Origin: Gari tellinella
Taxonomy: Eukaryota > Mollusca > Bivalvia > Cardiida > Psammobiidae
DNA: 64,000 nucleotides
NCBI GenBank assembly: GCA_922989275.2
Contig: OV277863.1
Coordinates: forward strand, 46,606,999-46,670,998
Direction of reading: 5' to 3'
Each line of letters opens with the position of its first letter. The first letter of the stretch is position 1. The position numbers were made by a program, and so were the translations under genes. Shown piece after piece: positions 41,362-52,564 of this stretch. The notes beneath the pieces are model-generated. The model saw only the letters and a program-made list of their open reading frames with translations, did no database searches and had not been told where the DNA came from.

Positions 41362-42204
41362 AAATGAAAATAGTATATTTTAAATAGGTCCATTGTGTTG
41401 AAAGAGTACACATTAAAGTATGATAATTTCAAAGTTTTTCAGGTAGACATTATCCTCAATACTGATTTATTAAACCGAAAATCTATAAATTATACACGAA
41501 GGAGTGATGACAAATTGTTTTTACGTCATAAGTACATACATGTATCATTTTCATATCCCTATTTCAATACATGTACACAGTTGTATACGAAATATTAACA
41601 ACGGGCGTTATTCAAAATTTGTAGAGCCTTATATGTCACAAAACGTAAACGTCACAATTACGTGCGAATTCATCACACTGAGGGTTGCGACAGCCTCGTA
41701 TATGTCACAACGTGACTTTTTGATAGGGTTGCAATAGAACCGTATATGTCACAAAATTGAATTTTTTTCACAACGTGACTTTTTGATAGGGTTGACATTA
41801 GAAACGTATAATTGTTTGTTTATTATAGTGTCACCCCTAGCGAAGTAGGGCCAGACACATTTGTAACGTATACGTTTTGTGACATATAAGGCTCTAACAA
41901 AAACGTATATATCACAACGTGACTTTTTGATAGGGTAGACAGTAGAAACGTATAAAAGTTTGTTTATTATAGTGTCTTTAGGGAAACTCCGACAGGAACC
42001 TAGGGGAGATGCTCTTTTCAGTATATATTTATCTGGAAAACTTCCATACTATATATGAAAACTGTATCTCGTTTCAGTCAAATAACCTCTCTTTCAGACC
42101 TAATTTTTTAACTCTCGCATGGCAATGTAAATTGTGTATTACTTTGGAGCAATTAACACAGCGATGCTTGAGAGACTTCGCTATTCTTTCGTCGTTCATA
42201 GAGA

Positions 42205-42310
42205 AGGAGAAGAAGAAATAGCAGAAGAAGAAGAAAAAAAGAAGACGAAGAAGAAGTAGTAGAAGAAGAAGTAGAAGTAGAAGAAGAATATCTCGATGAT
42301 GATGATGATC
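42205..42310. repeat. GAA/GTA and GAT microsatellite
   Basis: A degenerate GAAGAAGTA run followed by five GAT units. The 110-codon minus-strand frame through it (leucine/phenylalanine runs) is an artefact of the repeat. Confidence 0.85.
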
Positions 42311-42324
42311 TATGATGCTATATG

Positions 42325-42740
42325 GGATTCCCCAAAACTCACTACGAAAACTACAGTGTGTGCAAAATACTGCCCGCATCATAACCAGCAGGACTCCTCG
42401 GTACAATCACATCACTCCAGTCTTGAAGGAGCTTCACTGGCTTCCAGTTCAACACAAGAGTTGAATTCAAAATTCTGACACTCACATACAAAGCCATGTG
42501 CTATGATTCTCCAAGGTACATTGTTATTATGCTGGACGTGTATAGACCTCGAAGAGAGTTGCGGTCTGCAGGTAAATCAGTATCACCGGTTGTGCCGAGA
42601 AGTCGTTTGGTGAAGTTTGGAGATAGAAGTTTTCATGCATACAGTCCCAAATCTCGGGAACACTCTACCATCAGACATCAGATATGCGAGCTCAATTGCG
42701 GCCTTCAAAAAACGTCTGAAAACACACTTCTTTAATATCT
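42325..42740 (+). pseudogene. L2-like LINE, C-terminal end of ORF2
   Basis: Frames in series read LQCVQNTARIITSRTPRYNH, ITPVLKELHWLPVQH, then (shifted) FKILTLTYKAMCYDSPRYI, VYRPRRELRSAG, VPRSRLVKFGDRSF and, shifted again, AAFKKRLKTHFF. ITPVLKELHWLPVxxR and the VPR..K..GDRSF block are the hallmark ends of L2/Crack-type reverse transcriptases. Two or more frameshifts. The 3' UTR is short, inside the fold-back element. Confidence 0.75.
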
Positions 42741-43595
42741 GTTATTAGAAGAAAGTAGTTAACTAATGACTGCTACCTCTGAGCTCTTAATGATGTGGGT
42801 CTAAATGGCAGTTCTGGAGTTATACCATTGACATTGTACCTATCTGGTGGATCTTGCTGATAGGGATTTTTCCAATCGCCTTGAAACCATTTGGCTAGGG
42901 GTCTATGGTATAATTCTTGGACAGCTTTATATTTATGAACTAAAGGTGTACCGCGGCCATGGATTATGCAGTACTCAACCAAACAACACAGAGAGTATTG
43001 TTTTAACCACTATAATAAGCAAACTTTTATACGTTTCTACTGTATATCCTATCAAAAAGTCACGTTTTTGTTAGAGACTTATATGTCACAAAACGTATAC
43101 GTCACAAATATGACTGGCCCTACTTCGCTAGGGGTGACACTATAATTAACAATAACACTATGATAAACAAACATTCATACGTTTCTAATGTCAACCCTAT
43201 CAAAAAGTCACGTTGTGAAAAATTTGCAATTTTGTGACATATACGGTTCTAATGTAAACCCTATCAAAAAGTTACGTTGTGACATATGCGTGGCTGTCGC
43301 AACCCCCTTGTGATGAATTCGCACGTATACGTCACAATTGTGACATATACGTTTTGTGACATATAAGGCTCTACAAAGCCCATGAACGCCGTCGGTTGTG
43401 TTAGTAAATGGATTGGTTCACAGTGGTGTAACCTGTACGGTCGTTAAATGTAGACACTCCAACATGGCGGCCGGTGGTAAACGCGGCCTGAAAGTTAGAT
43501 TCGTGTGTTTTGATACTGATCTAACTATGTAAGAATCATATAGAGCGCTGTCATCTGTGTTTAACAAAACTGCTATAATATCCCTTTTCGGTGTA

Positions 43596-44535
43596 CGAGG
43601 GGTGTTCAAATAGTTTTGATACTGGATCAATAACTTCAATATAATGAGTGCAAAATGCATGTGTGATATATCATCTTAAAGAACAATTCTTCGCCTACAC
43701 GATGGTATAATGCACGATAAGATAACATAACTCGATGAGTCACAAAATGAACCTAAATGACCCCTACTCGAGGACACTGGAACATAGCACTTTTCAGACA
43801 TTACTTTTTGACGTAATACCTTCTTAAAGAGTACAATTTAAAGATTTGTTTTGGAAATATATCAGTTTATGTCTAAATTTTAATGTAAATAAAAATTTAT
43901 TTCTATTGATAGGGTTAACTGTCTAAAATCTCATTTTTTCAAAATCAACATTTCTTATTTTGCTAATGACGAAAGTGGACACGTTTTTTCGAACGCTATG
44001 AAAATGTTCTAGATCAGCATATCTACATTTTGATTGTAAAACATGAAACCATTTTTCAATGGCTTCAATTTTAGCCTGGTTTAAAAAAAAAAGGGTTTGT
44101 AGTTTCCCTAACTACTTTTATACATAACAAGAGATCAATTGTTTATTATATTTTCAGTACGTGTTTAGAATTAGCTCTAATTTTGATATTGTATGTAATA
44201 ATAACATTTAAAACTGTGAAGCGTTTGCATAATTGTCTTATTGTAATTGACAGAAAATTTCATAAACTTATTCAAAATAATAAAGCCGTAATAATAATTA
44301 TAGTATCAAATGGTGTTTAGAAAATTAACTCAAATATACACAAAAAAGGTCCAGTGTCCTCGAGGAGGGGTCATTTAGGTTCCTGTTAGGACTGATCGAG
44401 TAATGCGATCTTATCGTGCATGATATCACTGTGTCGACAAAGAATAGATCTTTAAAATGCTATATCGCACATGCATTTTGCACTTATAATACTGAAGTTA
44501 TTGATCCAGTATCAAAACTTTTTGAACTACCCTCG
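43596..44535. mobile_element. Mariner-type MITE with ~190 bp arms
   Basis: The ends CGAGGGGTGTTCAAATAGTT and, inverted, CGAGGGTAGTTCAAAAAGTT are flanked by TA (43594-43595 and 44536-44537). CGAGGG.GTTCAA..AGTT recalls mariner-family terminal repeats. The arms stay alike for about 190 bp, to GACCCCTACTCGAGGACACT and its inverse. The ~550 bp centre is AT-rich and has no transposase. Confidence 0.8.
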
Positions 44536-44689
44536 TATTACTTTGTAGCGGCTAGAGTTTCAGTAGGAATGGTCTGTAAAAGTGTAGATATCGAAAGTTC
44601 AGAAATCGATCGAGAGAAGGCTCACATTTTAACTAGTCCACACTGTGTATGTGAGACAGCGAGCTATTTTTAGTGCTGGATGTGAAATC

Positions 44690-45605
44690 CAGCCCTTTAG
44701 ATACCATTTCTGAAAATAACGACCAGATTGCGTAGCGATTTATTTTTGAAAAACTACTTTCCTTCTTAATTCTATATCATTAGGTGATTCGGCTGTTTTC
44801 CGTTGAGCCCAGGCTGTGATTAGGCCTTAGGTGATTGCGTGTACACTTAACCGCACAGCCCCTAAAATAGTTCGCAGTAGATCTATCACAAGACAATTTA
44901 CCCACGCAATCTGTAGATAATGTAGTTGTTTTCTCAAGTTTAAACCATTAAAATAATTAAAATAATGCATTTAATAACGTTACAATAATGCTTTTCCTTC
45001 GTAAAAATTAACTGTACTAAAGTTAATGAATCTTCGTAAATACGGAGATTACCGATGCAGAGCTCACTGTACTTTCCCCAGGCCCCTTATAATACCTAGC
45101 TCAAAATAGGCAATATTTGCAAACAGCTTGGATCCAGATCAGACGCAATATAATGCTGCATCTCAAAATTGATCCAAACTATTTGCCACTCATTCACATA
45201 CTTTACATTTTCTTAATTGATTTTTTTTGGTCATTTTTCACATACAGTAGGTTTTAAGCAGACATCATTACAGTATACTAAGGGTAAGCCAATAGCTACT
45301 AGATGCTACTGCAACTATTGCATAATATTTGACCTAAGTGAATGACCAACAGAACTGGTGGTGTCTGCTGAACATGTTGTCTGCTAAAGTTTAGAAATGG
45401 TTCAGTGTGATTCATACTTACAGAAACAGGATCAGGAAGTGACCCTCTGACAATTATCTAATTATGTCTTATCCCATATTTATACATATCTTTAAGATTG
45501 GTATTGTCAGAGTTATCTGTATGTCTTGTCATTTTTTCTTGTCCAGGAGATAATTCCAATTCTGCTGAGGTTAGTTAACCAATTCCCCAATAGATACTGA
45601 TGTAT
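44690..45605. other. Intronic DNA without genes; one diverged palindrome copy
   Basis: A diverged ~70 bp palindrome lies at 45116-45190 (CAAACAGCTTGGATCCAGAT ... GATCCAAACTATTTGCCACT). Nothing else is recognisable. Confidence 0.45.
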
Positions 45606-45800
45606 GTTAACCCATTATCCCATAACTATGCATTTTACGCCTTTAATTTATTCCTCCACTGAAGAAAATAATTCCACTTTATACAGTTATAAAAATGTAA
45701 GTTTCTATATCCTAGTAGATTGAAGCTTAAAGCAGTTTGAAAGTAAAGCAGAGTGTGCCTTAAGATCGTTTGCTGTCTGTTTATGTTTCAGCCCAGTTCT
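45606..45800. repeat. TTAACCC-type element, opposite orientation
   Basis: TTAACCCATTATCCC, then GCCTTTAATTTATTCCTCC and the palindromic TTTGAAAGTAAAGCAG block. Confidence 0.6.
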
Positions 45801-46014
45801 GACAGTACCTTCTTCATATACAAAAGATTCAAACTAGAAACACTCGAAGAAAAATCCCTTATTATTCACCATTTCAGATAAATAAAACCTCTAACCATCC
45901 AGCAATATATGTACTCTCGGGCCTTTCATTAGACTTCAGGCGCTGCCCTCACAATCGCTGCCCTGAGGACGGCACCTGTCAAAAGTCAACTTGTCGTCAC
46001 AGGGGTTCATTGAT

Positions 46015-46190
46015 GAGACTACATTTTAACTTGCTGTGAGCTACCTTAACATGCAACGACTTAGATGTTGGTGTTAATTGAAGCATTTTAACTCGATTAA
46101 CACACTGGGCTAACTGGTTTTGTCTGATAACACGTGTATTTACTGTAATAAATGATTTGACAAATGCCTGACTGTACGGTTTAGCCAGCT
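46015..46190 (+). repeat. Dispersed repeat, copy A (inverted sister at 53920-54110)
   Basis: ACATTTTAACT, ATGCAACG..TTAGATG, GAAGCATTTTAAC and CTGACTGTACGGTTTAG recur in the same order on the reverse strand at 54110-53930. ACTGTACGGTTTAG also recurs at 46262. Confidence 0.65.
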
Positions 46191-46935
46191 AGGATAAACG
46201 ACATATTGTACTGTCTAAAATCGCTCGTTTTCTGTACGGTTGAGACAGTTTCTAACCAAAAAACTGTACGGTTTAGACACTGTAAAGCAAGAAAATAATT
46301 TTGTAATCGCAATAAATGTAATGTTAAACTTGCGTTTTACATAAATTGCATAAGTGGTTGACATTGCGTTAGATCTAAACGTCGATCTACGACTCGCTAC
46401 CGGGAATTCACAGTCAATTAACAGGTCTGTGACAATATATTACTTCTCAAATAAAACAAATGTAACTGGGTCTTAAAAACAGTTTACTGAGGGTATGAAA
46501 CACGATGCTGAGTACAGGCACTCGACCACAATCTATATACATGTAGCTCGTTTTGTTAATAGTCGTGTTTTTACTAGATCTACCGATGATTTAAATCAAT
46601 CAATGGGACCTCTTTGCTGAATGGTTTACAGTTGCTCTATATGGAAAAGCAAAATTAATCTCAGAATATGCAGATAGCAGACTAGCATCTATGCTTTCTA
46701 CCTTTTGGTCCGAACTTTTGGTTCCACTTATTTTCCATGAAAAAGGCAGTAGCCCATTCCCCAATCTTTTTTAACAATTGAGTAGAATGCCATGCCTCTG
46801 ATTGTCCCTTATATGGAATTTGCAAACATCAATGAAAATATAATATGCGATGTTATGCATTGGAAACTGCCCTTCACTGGCAAGTTATTGAAAAACATAC
46901 ACATTTTCAAGTTGTCCCACATTTCTCATTTCAGT

Positions 46936-47040
46936 TACAAAGAGTTGGCAACGTTTTTGTGAACTCTGTGATGATGATATTGTCACTGGCGGCATTGGTA
47001 TCTGCGTCACACCCAAACGCCACGAAGGTGCTTGCTACTG
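46936..47040 (+). other. Candidate terminal exon, strand and frame ambiguous
   Basis: A strong acceptor-like CACATTTCTCATTTCAG precedes 46936. In one plus frame the segment reads TKSWQRFCELCDDDIVTGGI and then GICVTPKRHEGACY with a stop. That is Cys-rich, like the end of a small secreted peptide. Another plus frame gives a 38-residue hydrophobic stretch, and the minus strand reads VASTFVAFGCDADTNAASDN before a stop. AATAAA occurs at about 47392. I cannot choose between strands and found no partner exon, so I report only a coding-like segment. Confidence 0.3.
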
Positions 47041-47676
47041 ACCCTTGGGCAAATTTATGAGGTGTTGAAGCTTTTATTCGCTTAAACATTAAGTCCAAAA
47101 TCGTCTTCAATATCTTAAATTTCTATATTCTGTTTAACTTTCTTTGGAATCATGTATATCTCCGTCTCTGTTAGAATATTTGGTATGATGTTAAAATCTA
47201 AAGTTCGATATCCTTGATTTCCGGTGTTAAAACTCAATTCTCTTCTCTTTATTTTGAAGGAATTGAGATTTGTGATTATCTAAACAGTGGTTGGTTATTT
47301 CTTCGTTCAATAGGCTTTCTGTTTGGTAGTAGTAACAGGCAAATGATCTGCAAATTTACACAGAATAATTACCAATAATTCTAACTACACAGAATAAAAT
47401 TTTCAGACAATCCTCCGCACTTTTGATATCCGGATCTCTGTAAAAACTAGATATGAAAATGAATGTGATAATAGTCCCACATACTCACTTTTGATAGTAT
47501 ATGTGGCCATTTTATTAAGTAAACGGGAATTAACTCAATGACGCCTCGTTAAACGCATACGAAATTTACTATTGTACGTACGTGTACACTAATCTTCATA
47601 CTGATTGCATGTGCATAATTTCCTCAAAATCGGTCAACAGAGGTTATGATGAAATACACAGATTCTTACCGACATA

Positions 47677-48821
47677 CACTCAGAGGATCTTCTAACCGAT
47701 CACTTTTTAAACTTATTTCTTTTCGAAAAAGGAAATGGCACACTGACGTAATCAGTTTTATTTCAAATACCAGGTTGAATGTGCATTGAATCAAATCATT
47801 GAATTTTGAACTAATCTGTACGTTACGTCACACCTCCAAGTTCGACGATTTAGGCGTTTTGCACGTGCGAAACGTGTATGGGGACATTGGTAAACACGCT
47901 TTTGATTTTTTGTTGGTCATCAATCGTCCTAACAGAAAAACATTTAACATGTCGAGAATGCCGATTGTACTTATCCTGCGTGCCCTAAACTCGTTTACAT
48001 AAGCTAAATATTAAATATCGGTATCTAATTTCACCAAATGCAACGCATTTCAACATGTTGTTGGCCAATATCTGCTTGTTTTGAGGAAATTTTGTTTGAC
48101 CGGATTTGAAGGAACTAACGTCATTAGCGCTTACAAATGAAAACTCAATTTAACAGGATCTTTCTTTTTGGTCATCATACACACGCGGTTGTATGTTTCC
48201 ATGCGTCTACGATGACTTTTTGCGCATGTCTGGACCGTAGAATATGTCAAATTAACGTAACGTAACTGCGTTAACGGCATCAACGCCAATCGTTTAAAAA
48301 CAAAAATTTTATTCGGCGGCTCAAAATTGACTTTTTTGATTGATACATTAACATTGCAAGACGCTGAAGCCGTTGAGGATGGCATTCTTTAAGTATTCAG
48401 TGAATATCACTAAGTCACTGCTGACAGCTAGTGGCTTTTTTTGGTATTTTACATAATAAAAGAAAACAGACCAAGAGTTACCTCAGTATTCTGATTTCAG
48501 TGCCAGTTGAATAACATTCCATCAATTCTTAGATAGTATTTTTACAAAATATTCATTTAAGTGCTACATATGGCATCAATGTCGCGTTGAAAGCTGGTAG
48601 CCCTACAGACAAATGTCATTCATGATATTGTGACTTGTCATTTTAGGGTTAGGTTACAATTTCATTCATATTTTCCATAATTCGTGATCAATTTTAATGA
48701 AAGTTGTCTTCCTATTATAAAACATCTTCATCTCATGAATGTAACTTTTGGCATCCGACTTAACAAGTTTTAAGAGTAGCACCTTTAAATCTGACTGATC
48801 GGTTAGAAGATTCTCTGAGTG
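47677..48821. mobile_element. TA-flanked inverted-repeat element, copy 2 (inverted)
   Basis: The ends CACTCAGAGGATCTTCTAAC and, inverted, CACTCAGAGAATCTTCTAAC lie between TA dinucleotides (47675-47676 and 48822-48823). The body matches 13651-14834 in reverse orientation, including TCACGAATTATGGAAAATAT, GGGCTACCAGCTTTCAACG and TGTTGGTCATCAATCGTCCT-like blocks. Confidence 0.8.
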
Positions 48822-48841
48822 TATGTCTCCCATTTCAGATA

Positions 48842-48961
48842 ATGGACCTGAGGTGTACCTACTGTAATGAAAGGTTTGATACCTATGATCATATTTTCCG
48901 TCACTGCATAAAGGCACAGAGGGTGTCATTTATAAGTGTTGTTGTCGAAACAACTGTGTAA
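48842..48961 (+). CDS. Short zinc-finger-like exon (MDLRC type)
   Basis: An acceptor-like CTCCCATTTCAG ends at 48838. ATG opens a 39-residue frame starting MDLRCTYCNERFDTYDHIFR and continuing HCIKAQ to a stop. C-x2-C-x12-H-C resembles a C2H2/C2HC finger. A related start (MDLRCMYCKG) lies at 51261. The exon sits 18 bp from the TA element. It could be the first coding exon of a decayed family member. Function unknown. Confidence 0.4.
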   Translation: MDLRCTYCNERFDTYDHIFRHCIKAQRVSFISVVVETTV

Positions 48962-49033
48962 AAAAAAATGACGAGTATAAAAAATATGATGTATGATTTA
49001 TTTTGATTGCTTGTACTTCCTTTTGAATGGGCG

Positions 49034-49163
49034 ATATAAAATAGTGTACACCCATCTAAGACACCGCCTCTCCAAAGCGGCGTCTGAGATACAGTATTAT
49101 TGCCATTGCAAACAGTTTGGAGCAATATCCGACATTGCGTCTGATCAGGCTCCAAACTGTTTA
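49034..49163. repeat. Two adjacent ~70 bp palindrome copies
   Basis: CTAAGACACCGC and GCGGCGTCTGAGAT at 49056-49092, then GCAAACAGTTTGGAGC and GATCAGGCTCCAAACTGTTT at 49106-49163. They are side by side, which is unusual for the family. Confidence 0.6.
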
Positions 49164-49164
49164 G

Positions 49165-50718
49165 TTATTAAACATATTTTATTTCAGATATTTACATGCA
49201 TAAACATACAATAAAGTTTAGGATTGAAACGAAAGCAAACTAGCTTATTGAGTTTTTTTCCAAACTGTTTGACACTCAGATATGAATTTTTTTTAAATGT
49301 CTTTTATTACATTTTACTTTAGTGCGCTAGCGTTTTGGTAGGTTAAAACGGGAAATAATAACGTTGTCTCCACTGTAAGACTGCATTATATTGAATGGCA
49401 CATAACTGCGACTTTGGCAGTGACAGAGGTAATAAGCAACACGTCAAGATTAGCAAGAGCCATATTGACTCTAAATTGCTCACCTGAGTCATAGTGATAC
49501 ATTGACAATGTGACATTTTTTAGGAAAATGTTGTTAAGATCTTTTAATTCTAACTGATGGCTTAAACTATAATACTCAAACGAGTAAAAAAACGCACTAA
49601 ATGGTATCGCTCGATTTGAATGATGTTTGTATGTAAAAGTTGTGACCCCATGTAAGGGCCAATTTCGACTCCAGTGGTATAATCTGTAAAATCTGTTTGA
49701 AATTATATTAGAATAACTGCAGCTTATAATAAGGTTGTGCAGTATTGACGAATATGATATTCTTTGTCCTTTTAAAATGTTGAAAAGAGCATTTAGGTCG
49801 GTTTATGGGTACAACAGAGGTGGTGCACATATAATCAAAACAATCCAAGTTCGACTGAATATTTATTAACAGATGCATGTGTAATTAATGAGAAAAAAAA
49901 GTTGAGGTTGTTTTATATCTTATATAAATTTCTTCCCGTTGTCCGTATGAAGAAGCTTGCAACCCCAAATAAAATGGTTTAAAAAGGAAAAAATGAGCTG
50001 AAAATATGATCTGTATTTGCATGAAAATCGTAAAAAAACCCATAACTGTATGCTACAAATAAACAAATTAGATGTAATGTGCGCATCGTCTGGTATCCAA
50101 ACGTTTTAGAAAACAGGTGCAAGTTCGTGGATTGTTTTTAAATATTTAGATCGCGTTAGTCATCACTGTTCCATCAGGGTTACATAGAATTGCAACGCCC
50201 GTCAGAATCTGTAACAATGTAAGAAATAATCTGTAGCATCCACAAAGCAATCCTTTCGGAGCCGTAACATTGCCAAGAAAGATTAGCAATGATTAAAATC
50301 AATAAAAACAACCATTTCCCAAAATAAAGGATAACAGATAACAGTCGCGGTATGTTACGATCAACACATAAATACACGAAAATTGAGAAAAAAGCCAGTA
50401 GGTGTTCGGTATTTCTTCCGAAAGTGAAAGTTGTCTTAATAAAAGTGCAGTGTACATGTGAACTTTACGAACAATCGCTCCGTAATCGGCAATTATAAAC
50501 TTTAAAAGCGACAGTGTTCATTGAACCCAGATAAATTTATATCAAAACACAATACCTATTTTGGATATGCATTCGCCTGCGGAAATTGGAACGATTGTGT
50601 ACCTAAATCTGTTTACACATGCTGCACGGTGAAGAAGCCGTAACACAAAACGGTTAGAATCTGTACCAAAACTCGTTCTGAAGCGCGACCCATTGTAACG
50701 GAATAGTAAGCGGGTGTA
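49165..50718. other. No gene identified
   Basis: Plain AT-rich intronic DNA of the secreted-protein gene. A weak acceptor with a 20-residue frame exists on the minus strand near 50215-50160, not enough to call. Confidence 0.35.
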
Positions 50719-51260
50719 GAAATCACTGGTTAGGAACTTGGTTACAGTGGGACGAGGGTCCTCGCGAAAGGTGGTATCGGAGTCCTGCCTATAAATGTTT
50801 CAGAGTCTATTCGTGAAGCAAAACCTGCCATGTTGAAGTGAATTACAAAGAGGTAGTTTACGGCCAAACTGTCAAAAATACTGTAAAACTGCTTTGTCAC
50901 CATATATTCTGATATCTTCCAAGCGCCGTATATGCTTATTTCGTTCCATGTATTGAATTTATGTCTGAAATAGTTAATTAAACTACTTGGGAAGCAAGGC
51001 TTTTGTGCACAACGATCATTTCTTTTACAATAACTGTATAAATTCGCCTTTATTCAATGTTAGGTAAAGTTTCTGGTAAGATTAATACTTAAATAACATT
51101 TATGCAAGAGACTCACATTGATAATATCACATATCAATGACATTTACGGGATTGTTATGTGATGCATAAGGTTACAAAGTCTAACAGAGAATGTTATAGG
51201 TTCTCTGGCAACAGGTAATAAAGGGTTACAGGCTCTTATCAACATTTTTTTTTAGAGAGA

Positions 51261-51359
51261 ATGGATCTAAGGTGCATGTATTGCAAAGGGATTCTTTACC
51301 CTTCACAATGCTTTAAGCTGTCACCTGTCTTTTTATACAACCAATTAGCATTCGTTTAA
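51261..51359 (+). pseudogene. MDLRC-type exon start, truncated
   Basis: After an acceptor-like TTTTTTTTTAG, the frame reads MDLRCMYCKG and then runs into repeat-derived sequence (TTTAAGCTGTCACCTG) and a stop. It shares its first eight residues with the exon at 48842 except for one substitution, so the two are paralogous fragments. Confidence 0.4.
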
Positions 51360-52016
51360 GTGGTCGTAAATGAGATTTGCTGTAATTATAACATATTATT
51401 GCGTTCGTTGGTGCCGACTTGATATTTTATCATATGTAAAGCATCATCGTCGTCTTTAATCATCTCGAAATAGTTTACATTATTTGATGGTACAAAAATA
51501 ACAAAAGTACTCAGTTTCAAAGATTCTGTCACTGTAATTATTTAACAAAATGAAAACCAAACTCTTTATTATATACTTGCAAATATCTCTAAAGCGATCA
51601 CTGAACTGATGTAACATGTAGAACAGCTCCAAAGGCACCCCCCAAAAAAAACCGGTGCAAGTAATAAAAAAAAAATCCGCAGAATCTCAGTCTATTACAT
51701 GACTTGTCAACCAAAGCATAGTATCTGATGCAAACACTGAAAGTCACCTTTAATTTACACATTATGGGTTTCAAGGTAAAACCTTCCTTATAGGCAAGAC
51801 TCATATCTTGCCAATGGCAAATTTTGGTCTCGATTTGCACTATTTGTGCTCTTTCTGAATGCAAATTTTCACAATAAGTTGCTCAACTTTCTTAGTTTAA
51901 CTAATAAACTTTCAACTATTTCTCAAACTAATAAATCATATGTGCAAAGCGATCCATCATAAATCAAATATAAAATACCCGTTCACTGCTTTACCCTAGC
52001 CGTAGAAGCATAGAAA

Positions 52017-52078
52017 ACAGCTTCGATCCGAATGAGAAGCTGAATAATTCTGTGTCTGAATCGGATCAAAGCTGTTGA
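52017..52078. repeat. ~70 bp palindrome, CAGCTT variant
   Basis: ACAGCTTCGATCCGAATGAG pairs with CTGAATCGGATCAAAGCTGT. Both arms carry GAAT..CGGAT/ATCCG changes together relative to the CCTGATC form. Confidence 0.6.
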
Positions 52079-52564
52079 CTATCAGCCCATGTTTCACCAA
52101 AGGTTGAGCAAATGTCTTAAGTGAAAACAGACACAATGCTGCCCATGAACAAAACTGACCTTGCAGTGAAGGGATTAGAGTAATAAAACATCTACATCAC
52201 ATGATCAAGCTTCTAACCGTAAATATTGCAAATACAAAAACCTGTGTACTGACATTTAAGCGGTCCAAATCCCTTACTTAATGCATGTAAATCAATAAAA
52301 TACAATCGTGATGTTTATTAGTAATTATCAAACAATACAGAGTAAGTCTTAGAGATTCTTTTTCGAGTTTGATCCTGATAGGACAGAGAAATTCGGCGCC
52401 GGACCAGGATTTTAACAGTTTGCAAATATGTTATGTAAAAACATAATGCGTTATAGATCTTTCGCACTTCTTATGACCAAGAATCAGATCGAACCGCACT
52501 GAAATCGCTCATATTATCAACTTTATAAAGTTTTATAAGTATTTGAGGACTGGAGAAATTTTAG

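Larger units (their letters stand above)
41621..43374. mobile_element. Fold-back element with ~370 bp arms around an L2-like LINE end
   Basis: The left arm 41621-41990 begins GTAGAGCCTTATATGTCACA. The right arm (about 43005-43374) is its inverse, ending TGTGACATATAAGGCTCTAC. Arms carry repeated blocks: CGTGACTTTTTGATAGGGTT and CACCCCTAGCGAAGTAGGGC. The middle holds a GAA/GTA microsatellite and an L2-like LINE 3' fragment. No transposase and no clear target duplication seen (flanks TTCAAAATTT and AAAGCCCATG). Confidence 0.75.

Noticed and set aside
42074..42406. Minus-strand 110-codon frame with leucine and phenylalanine runs
   Set aside because: It translates a GAA/GTA microsatellite.
44416..44673. 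Plus-strand 85-codon frame
   Set aside because: Half of it lies in the right arm of the mariner-type MITE and it crosses the border of the element.
50160..50380. Minus-strand 65-codon frame and a 20-residue exon candidate (ILTGVAILCNPDG)
   Set aside because: Resembles the start of exon 3 only by a few residues (LTGV), and its phase does not fit the secreted-protein gene.
51598..51864. Minus-strand 88-codon frame
   Set aside because: Hydrophobic low-complexity tail over an A-rich run, no motif. It lies inside the 3.19 kb element without any sign of a transposase.
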